Positions 58,807-64,000 of a DNA stretch of 64,000 nucleotides are shown piece after piece. Numbering within the stretch: position 1 is the stretch's first letter; the number at the start of each line of letters is the position of its first letter. A program made the position numbers and the translations under genes. This stretch comes from Rhizobium sp. BK251 (GTDB lineage Bacteria; Pseudomonadota; Alphaproteobacteria; Rhizobiales; Rhizobiaceae): assembly GCF_004345245.1 (NCBI RefSeq), contig NZ_SLUQ01000004.1, positions 556,331 to 620,330 of the forward strand, written 5' to 3'. The notes below the pieces were generated by a model. That model had not been told where the DNA came from and searched no databases. It saw nothing but the letters and a program-made list of their open reading frames with translations.

Positions 58807-60117
58807 TCATTTTGTCGAACTCGTATCCATCAGCATGCGCGGCCACTCGACGCGAATGCGCGCGCCGGAATTTTCAGGAAGCCGGTTTTCGAAGAGGAGA
58901 GTCGCACCCGAGCGCTCCAGCAAAGTCTTTGCGATGAACAATCCTAGCCCCAATCCGCCCGCCCGCGCGTCCCGCTGCCGCTCGGTGACATAGGGGTCTC
59001 CAATACGCGTCAGGATGTCGGGCGAGTATCCAGTACCGTCGTCCTCTATGACGACGACGACCCTTTCGGAATCGTATTCTACCGTGACGATGACCTTGCT
59101 TCTTGCATAATCCACCGCGTTTTCGACGAGGTTTCCCAAGCCATACATGATGCCCGCATTGCGGTTCGGCACGGGCTCGCCCCTTCGCGGGCTCTTCTCC
59201 ACCAGTTCCACGGTAATGCCGAACTCCCGGTGCGGCCCGATGATCTCGTCGATCATCGATGAAAGTGGCAGCCGGCTCATATGAGCCTCGCCCTCGGACG
59301 ACAGCGTCGTCAGGCGGCGGAGGATATCGCGGCAACGCTCGCTCTGGCTGCGCAGCAGCAATATGTCCTCGCGGAACCGCTCGTCATGGATGAGTTCGCG
59401 CTCCATCTCCTTCGCAACCACGCTGATGGTGGCAAGCGGGGTGCCGAGTTCGTGCGCCGCAGCGGCCGCCAGCCCGTCGAGCTGGGAGAGATGCTTTTCG
59501 CGCAGCAGCACCAGTTCGGTCGCCGAAAGCGCGTCGGCGAGCTGCGTCGCCTCCATCGAGACACGGTAGGCGTAGAAGGCGGCGAAAGACATGGTTGAGG
59601 CGATCGAGCACCAGAGGCCCAGCTGCATGATGCTGTGGACGCTGAGCTCTGCGCCCTCGAACCAGGGTAGCGGGAAGGGCGAGAAGGCGAGGATCGTGAT
59701 GCAGATCATCGCGAGCGTGATCAGCACAGTGCTGTAGCGGATCGGCTGTGAGGCAAAGGAAATGATCACCGGCACGCAAACGAGCACCGAGAAGGGATTG
59801 ACCAACCCGCCCGTGATGAAGAGCAGCGCGCAGAGCTGCAGGAGATCGGTTGCAAGCAGCGCGAATGCGGCGGGCGGCTCCAGGCGATGCGTCGGCTTGA
59901 AGCGGATCGTCAGGTAGAAGTTGATTGCCGAGAGCAGCCCGATCAGAACAGCGCATGCCGTCAGCGGCAACCCGAATTTCAACCAGAAGGCGACGATCAG
60001 CACCGTGACCGTCTGACCGGCGACCGCAAGCCATCGCAGACGCACGAGCGTCTGCAGTCGCAGCCTTCGGCTTGTGTGCTGATCGTCCTGCTGTTTGTTC
60101 GCCGCTTCGTCGGTCAT
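58807..60117 (-). CDS. actS: ActS/RegB-type sensor histidine kinase
   Basis: Membrane sensor of redox state, 436 residues: about six membrane helices (30-180) with the quinone-linked GGLVNPFSVL (103-112), H-box AAHELGTPLATI with His222, redox-box Cys262 in RCRDIL, and ATPase motifs (NLVENAVDYA, DDGTGYS, GLGLGLFIAK). Cys262 is the cysteine that RegB uses in redox control. Together with ActR it forms a two-component system; gene order is actS then actR. Confidence 0.94.
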   Translation of the reverse strand: MTDEAANKQQDDQHTSRRLRLQTLVRLRWLAVAGQTVTVLIVAFWLKFGLPLTACAVLIGLLSAINFYLTIRFKPTHRLEPPAAFALLATDLLQLCALLFITGGLVNPFSVLVCVPVIISFASQPIRYSTVLITLAMICITILAFSPFPLPWFEGAELSVHSIMQLGLWCSIASTMSFAAFYAYRVSMEATQLADALSATELVLLREKHLSQLDGLAAAAAHELGTPLATISVVAKEMERELIHDERFREDILLLRSQSERCRDILRRLTTLSSEGEAHMSRLPLSSMIDEIIGPHREFGITVELVEKSPRRGEPVPNRNAGIMYGLGNLVENAVDYARSKVIVTVEYDSERVVVVIEDDGTGYSPDILTRIGDPYVTERQRDARAGGLGLGLFIAKTLLERSGATLLFENRLPENSGARIRVEWPRMLMDTSSTK

Positions 60118-60143
60118 CTTCGTATTTCAATGCGCCCTGGAGA

Positions 60144-62606
60144 TCATGTACCACGAGGCTTCGCTCTTGTCGTCGGTATCGCTTCGCTGGGGCTTTCCGG
60201 CCAGGGATGACGGGGATAGCGCCCGCGCATCTCGGCACGCACGTCCTTCCAGGATCCTGCCCAGAAACCCTGCAGGTCACGCGTTGTCTGGATCGGCCGG
60301 TGTGCCGGCGAGGTGAGCTCGAGAAGCAGCGGCAGACGGCCGCCGCCGATCGTCGGATGGACCTTCAGTCCGAAAAGCTCCTGCACCCGGATGGCGAGCA
60401 CGGGCTCCTCGCCGTCGTAGTGGATGGGGTGGCGTTGCCCGGTGGGCGCCTCGAAATGCGTCGGCGCCAATCGCGCGAGCTCTCGCTGCGCCTCGTGCGG
60501 CACCAGCGACATCAGCCCGTTGGCGAGGCTCGCGCCGGAAATGTCTGCAAGGCCGCGCGTCTCGGTCTGGAACGGCACGAACCAGTCGTCGAGCCGTTCG
60601 AGGAGCGCCTCGTCGCTGACGTCAGGCCAGGGATCGCCGATCGTCCGGTGCAGGAAGCCGATACGATCGCGGAGCTGGGCTGTTTCCTTCGAGAGCGGCA
60701 ACACGCCAAGCCCCAGCTCGCGAACCCCCTCGGCCAGTGCCCGAGCTGCCGCTTCTCCGACGGGGCGCGGCAGGGGCTTTTCGTCGAGAATGATCGCCCC
60801 GAGCCGCGTGACCCGGCGCGCGCGCACCTGGCGGCTGGCCCTGTCGAAGATGCATTGATCCTCGCTCCTGATCTCGTCCGGCAGGTATTCCTCGACATCG
60901 GCGCGGGAGATTTCAGCCGCGGCGAGGATGCGTGCCTGCGCGGCCCTGCCGGTGAGGTCCGCGACGACCAGCATATGCGCGCCGGCAAGCTGTTCCGTCT
61001 CCGGCAGCTCCGCTCCGCGACCGTTTGCCATGACGAAGCGGCCCCGTCCGCCCCGCTGCAGGGCGATGCGGTCCGGAAAGGCGTGCAGCAGCAATGCGCC
61101 AGGCAATGGCGGAACAGTATCCCCCTTGGTGCCGCCGGCGGCCGAAGCCAGACGCATTGCGAGGCGTCGCGACGATTCGGCCCTCTCGCCTCTTTCCTGC
61201 TTGAACCGGCGCAACCGTTCCTCGAGGTCGATGCTCGTTCCGCCGAGGCCTTGCTCGGTGAGCAGCAGGGCGAGCAAAGCCGCCTCCCGGGAATGGCCAG
61301 ACTCTCCCGCTGAAACCACCATCGAGGCAAGGCGCGGAGGAAGCGCGAGTTCGCGCATCAATCTTCCCCGCGCCGTCAGCGAGCCATCCTCGTTGAGTGC
61401 CCCAAGTTGCCGAAGGAGGATTCGCGCCTCCTTGATCGCGCCCGCCGAAGGCTGGTCGGGAAAGGCGAGCGTTTGCGGATCCTGGACGCCCCAATGGGCG
61501 AGGTCGAGCACGAGGCCCGAAAGATCGCTAGAGAGGATCTGCGGCGGCGTGAAAGCGGGAAGGGCGGCCGTCTGCCCCTGATGCCAGAGCCTGATCGCGA
61601 TGCCGGGCTCGGTGCGGCCGGCACGGCCGGCGCGCTGGTCGGCCGAGGCCCGGGAGACGCGGACCGTTTCCAGCCTCGTAATGCCGGTCGAAGGCTCGAA
61701 GACCGGAAGGCGCTGCAGGCCGCTGTCGATGACGATCCTGACACCGTCGATGGTGATGGAGGTCTCGGCAATCGAGGTGGCAAGGACAATCTTGCGCTTG
61801 CCCGCTGGCGCCGGGCGAATGGCGGCGTCCTGTTCCTTCTGGGTCAGGTTGCCGTAGAGCGGCGCAATCAACGTATCCGCGCCGAAGCGCCCCTCCAGTC
61901 GCTCCGCAGTGCGCGTGATCTCCGCCTGCCCCGGCAGGAAGGCGAGGATCGAGCCATGCTCTGCCGCATGCGCCGCGTCAATCGCGCGGCTGACGGTGTC
62001 CTCGACACGCTCGCCGCTCGGCCGCTCCTGATAGCGCAGTTCGACGGGGTAGCTGCGCCCCATGCTTTCGATGACCGGCGGATCGCCAAGCAGGGTTGCA
62101 ACACGCTCGACATCGAGTGTCGCCGACATGACGAGGAGCCGCAGGTCCTCACGCAGCGCCGACTGCACGTCGAGGGCGAGCGCCAGGCCGAAATCGGCGT
62201 CCAGCGACCGCTCGTGGAATTCGTCGAAAAGTACCGTCGAGACGCCCGAAAGCTCGGGATCGTCGAGGATCATCCGTGCGAACACACCCTCCGTCACCAC
62301 CTCGATGCGTGTCCTGGCGGATACCCTGTTGTCGAGGCGCATGCGATAACCGACAGTTTCGCCGACCTCCTCGCCGATAAGGGAGGCCATCCGGCCTGCG
62401 GCTGCGCGCGCGGCGAGCCGCCGCGGTTCGAGCAGGATGATCTTGCCATCGCCGCGCCATGCTTGCTCGAGCAGGTAGAGCGGCACGAGGGTCGTCTTGC
62501 CGGCGCCCGGCGGGGCGGAAAGCACGGCCCGTCTTCTCTCGGAAAGTGCGTCGCCGATCTCGGGGAGGATGTGGGAAACCGGAAGCTCCGGCAGGGTTAA
62601 CGGCAT
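60144..62606 (-). CDS. hrpB: ATP-dependent helicase HrpB
   Basis: DEAH-box helicase of 820 residues. Walker A APPGAGKTT (31-39), Walker B DEFH in LFDEFHERS, motif III SAT (VMSATLDV) and motif VI QRAGRAGR, then the long C-terminal HrpB domain (ending in RPIQTTRDLQGFW). HrpB is a stand-alone RNA or DNA helicase of poorly known function. The ATG at 62606 gives MPLTLPELPV; a longer frame upstream is not supported. It lies 26 bp upstream of actS, so both could be on one transcript. Confidence 0.93.
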   Translation of the reverse strand: MPLTLPELPVSHILPEIGDALSERRRAVLSAPPGAGKTTLVPLYLLEQAWRGDGKIILLEPRRLAARAAAGRMASLIGEEVGETVGYRMRLDNRVSARTRIEVVTEGVFARMILDDPELSGVSTVLFDEFHERSLDADFGLALALDVQSALREDLRLLVMSATLDVERVATLLGDPPVIESMGRSYPVELRYQERPSGERVEDTVSRAIDAAHAAEHGSILAFLPGQAEITRTAERLEGRFGADTLIAPLYGNLTQKEQDAAIRPAPAGKRKIVLATSIAETSITIDGVRIVIDSGLQRLPVFEPSTGITRLETVRVSRASADQRAGRAGRTEPGIAIRLWHQGQTAALPAFTPPQILSSDLSGLVLDLAHWGVQDPQTLAFPDQPSAGAIKEARILLRQLGALNEDGSLTARGRLMRELALPPRLASMVVSAGESGHSREAALLALLLTEQGLGGTSIDLEERLRRFKQERGERAESSRRLAMRLASAAGGTKGDTVPPLPGALLLHAFPDRIALQRGGRGRFVMANGRGAELPETEQLAGAHMLVVADLTGRAAQARILAAAEISRADVEEYLPDEIRSEDQCIFDRASRQVRARRVTRLGAIILDEKPLPRPVGEAAARALAEGVRELGLGVLPLSKETAQLRDRIGFLHRTIGDPWPDVSDEALLERLDDWFVPFQTETRGLADISGASLANGLMSLVPHEAQRELARLAPTHFEAPTGQRHPIHYDGEEPVLAIRVQELFGLKVHPTIGGGRLPLLLELTSPAHRPIQTTRDLQGFWAGSWKDVRAEMRGRYPRHPWPESPSEAIPTTRAKPRGT

Positions 62607-62700
62607 GAGGCTGCTCGTCTTCGTTGCTTGCGTGGCCCGGCGCCGGTTCGTCCGGGCGCCGCAACCGGGGGCCGTCGAGTCTTGGACCGCGTCTAGACTA

Positions 62701-63639
62701 TCAGCGCGATCTCTCATAGGCGAGAATTGCACCGGCGAGATCCTCGAGCGCTGCGCCGACCGATTTGAACAGCGTGATCGCGCTGTCGTCCGTGCGGCCC
62801 GGCCGGCTGCCGCGCACGAGCTCGGAAAGCTCCGCCCTGATATCCTCTTGCCTGAGGAGCCCGCTCTTCAGTGGCTGTACGATGTCGCCCGCCTCCGCTT
62901 GCGCCCCTGCCCGCGTGTCGACGAAGACGAGGGAGCGCCTTATCGACTCGTCGTCTGTTTCCCTCATGGTCGGCTTGAAGGCGCCGACGAGGTCGAGATG
63001 GGCGCCGGCTTTCAGCCATTCTCCACGAATGAGCGGCTCGCTGGAAAGCGTCGCGCAGGAGATGACGTCGGCGTCTCGCGTCGCTGCCTCCAGATCGGCG
63101 GCCGCCTCTGCAGGAAGCCCGATTGCCCGGGCTTCCTCGGCGATCTTCTCGGCTGCGTCCCGGTTGCGTCCCCAGACGCGGATGCGCGCAAGGTTCCGAA
63201 CGGCGGCATGGGCCTGGATCATGTTGAGGGAAAGGCGGCCGGTCCCGCAAACAAGCAGTTCGGCGGCATCGGCGCGTGCGAGATGGCGCGCGGCAAGCGC
63301 CGAGGTCGCAGCTGTCCGACGCGCCGTGAGCTCGCCCCCATCGATGGCGGCAAGCACTTGGCCGGTTGCGGCCGATGACAGGATATAGGTACCGAAGATT
63401 GCCGGTAGCGAACGGCTTGCGTTTCCCGGAAAGACGGAGACCATCTTGACGCCGGCATATCGGCCCGGCACCCAGGCGGGCATCAGGAGCAGCGTGGCAT
63501 TTTCCTCGCCCGGTACCTCCATGTCGTGGTGATGGCGCACCGGCATCACGCATTCGCCGGCAAACATGGCTGCGATTGCCTCGATGAGCGGCCTCCATGG
63601 GAGGGCAGCGCGCGTGTGGGCTTCGTCGAGGACAAGCAT
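62701..63639 (-). CDS. Ornithine-cyclodeaminase/mu-crystallin family protein
   Basis: A 312-residue NAD(P)-dependent protein of the OCD/mu-crystallin family: Lys65 in GVKMVSV fits the catalytic lysine, and the Rossmann loop is CGTGRLS (131-137). True ornithine cyclodeaminases and the ketimine or pyrroline-2-carboxylate reductases of this family cannot be told apart by eye. The ATG at 63639 is preferred over one 33 nt upstream because AAGGAG is 6 nt before it. It is the last supported gene before the right edge. Confidence 0.8.
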   Translation of the reverse strand: MLVLDEAHTRAALPWRPLIEAIAAMFAGECVMPVRHHHDMEVPGEENATLLLMPAWVPGRYAGVKMVSVFPGNASRSLPAIFGTYILSSAATGQVLAAIDGGELTARRTAATSALAARHLARADAAELLVCGTGRLSLNMIQAHAAVRNLARIRVWGRNRDAAEKIAEEARAIGLPAEAAADLEAATRDADVISCATLSSEPLIRGEWLKAGAHLDLVGAFKPTMRETDDESIRRSLVFVDTRAGAQAEAGDIVQPLKSGLLRQEDIRAELSELVRGSRPGRTDDSAITLFKSVGAALEDLAGAILAYERSR

Positions 63640-64000
63640 TCCGTTCTCCTTGGTCAGAATATGAGCGGTCAAACTAGCAACTGGATGCTTGGGCGCAAGC
63701 CGGGCTGGAAAGCCGTCTCAAGGGCCCTATATATTAGCTTTGTTGATTTTGGGCGGCTTCCAGCCTCGGGATTCGGCGAAAACCAGGGTGATTGCGGCTC
63801 GTTTTGGGGCGCCTTCGACGCGATTGGTTATCCCCAAACTGGTCGCTCAAATTTCCCTTTTAAAATCAGCATGTTACAAAAATGTCAAAAAACTTTGTTG
63901 AGTGGAGTTGACTTAGAAAAGGGGTAGGGTCTATAAGCCGCGTCACTGAACGAGGGCGGCGGCGCTGCTGGCGACGATGACCTTCGCTCTAGAGTTTCCG
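63640..64000. other. Gene-free right edge, upstream of a probable rRNA operon
   Basis: No supported protein gene in 361 bp. The sequence from about 63846 to 63905 is AT-rich, like an UP element, followed by the promoter listed separately; the sequence after it (63938-64000) does not code and may be the leader of a stable RNA. Which RNA cannot be shown within this window. Confidence 0.5.
63908..63937 (+). promoter_or_regulatory. Strong promoter pointing out of the window, rRNA-type
   Basis: TTGACT (63908-63913) and TATAAG (63932-63937) with 18-bp spacing (17 if the -10 is read as CTATAA), preceded by an AT-rich stretch and followed by GCCGCGTCAC. This layout is that of rhizobial rrn P1 promoters. 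The rRNA genes would start just beyond the right edge; this is inference. Confidence 0.55.

Overview
This window looks like core chromosome of a fast-growing rhizobium (Rhizobiaceae, closest in gene content and order to Sinorhizobium/Ensifer). The evidence is the high-GC coding style, the chvI-chvG-hprK-PTS block beside pckA, an ActS/ActR pair, a TsaE-AmgK fusion with MurU, a Tyr-containing DivL-like kinase, hemE beside a DnaA-box cluster, and parS-like ParB sites. Genes are packed tightly with many 1-8 nt stop/start overlaps. I see no frameshifted genes, insertion sequences, prophage, CRISPR or tRNA genes. Assignments come from reading protein motifs and gene order; no database search was run.

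Layout. 1-908: the start of hemE (minus strand, cut by the window edge) and a 398-bp gene-free region with an AT-rich flank and four DnaA-box-like 9-mers, which I read as the likely chromosomal oriC. 909-4530: ppsR, maf, aroE, coaE and dnaQ, overlapping from maf to dnaQ. 4582-5683: secB and fxsA on the minus strand. 5828-11156: a TimA-like gene, mltA, smr and an XRE regulator in an overlapping run, then gyrB. 11335-15316: glutathionyl-hydroquinone reductase, the PHB depolymerase phaZ, a DUF2852 protein and a YgjP-type metallopeptidase. 15398-20478: trpF-trpB-trpA-accD-folC. 20527-32505 (minus): divL-like, tsaE/amgK, murU, addB and addA, nearly all overlapping or a few bases apart, then trxA. 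32710-38178 (minus): chvI, chvG (exoS), hprK, the PTS EIIA, HPr and ahcY, with a perfect 10+10 palindrome resembling a SahR operator before ahcY. 38522-42519: pckA, arfB, alkB and a GT87-like membrane glycosyltransferase. 42516-47163 (minus): hisB-DUF2628-hisH-hisA-hisF-hisE-coaA. 47371-56719: hslV-GNAT-hslU, a DUF1402 protein, a cytochrome P450, a hydantoinase/oxoprolinase-type protein and malate synthase G. 56787-63639: an L,D-transpeptidase, mmcB, actR-actS, hrpB and an ornithine-cyclodeaminase-family gene. The last 360 bp hold no protein gene but end in a strong rRNA-type promoter pointing out of the window.

Themes. The region carries origin-proximal replication and segregation elements (oriC, gyrB, dnaQ, three parS-like sites), envelope and nutrient signalling (ChvGI, HprK-PTS, ActSR), central carbon control (PpsR, PckA, PhaZ, GlcB), amino-acid biosynthesis (his, trp, aroE), DNA repair (AddAB, AlkB, MmcB) and proteostasis (SecB, HslVU, ArfB). 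I found no convincing sign of an undescribed defence or mobile system. The most worthwhile signals are regulatory or architectural: the oriC and parS sites, the SahR-like palindrome, the DivL-like tyrosine, the TsaE-AmgK fusion, and the fused operon that joins cell-cycle, tRNA-modification, wall-recycling and recombination genes.
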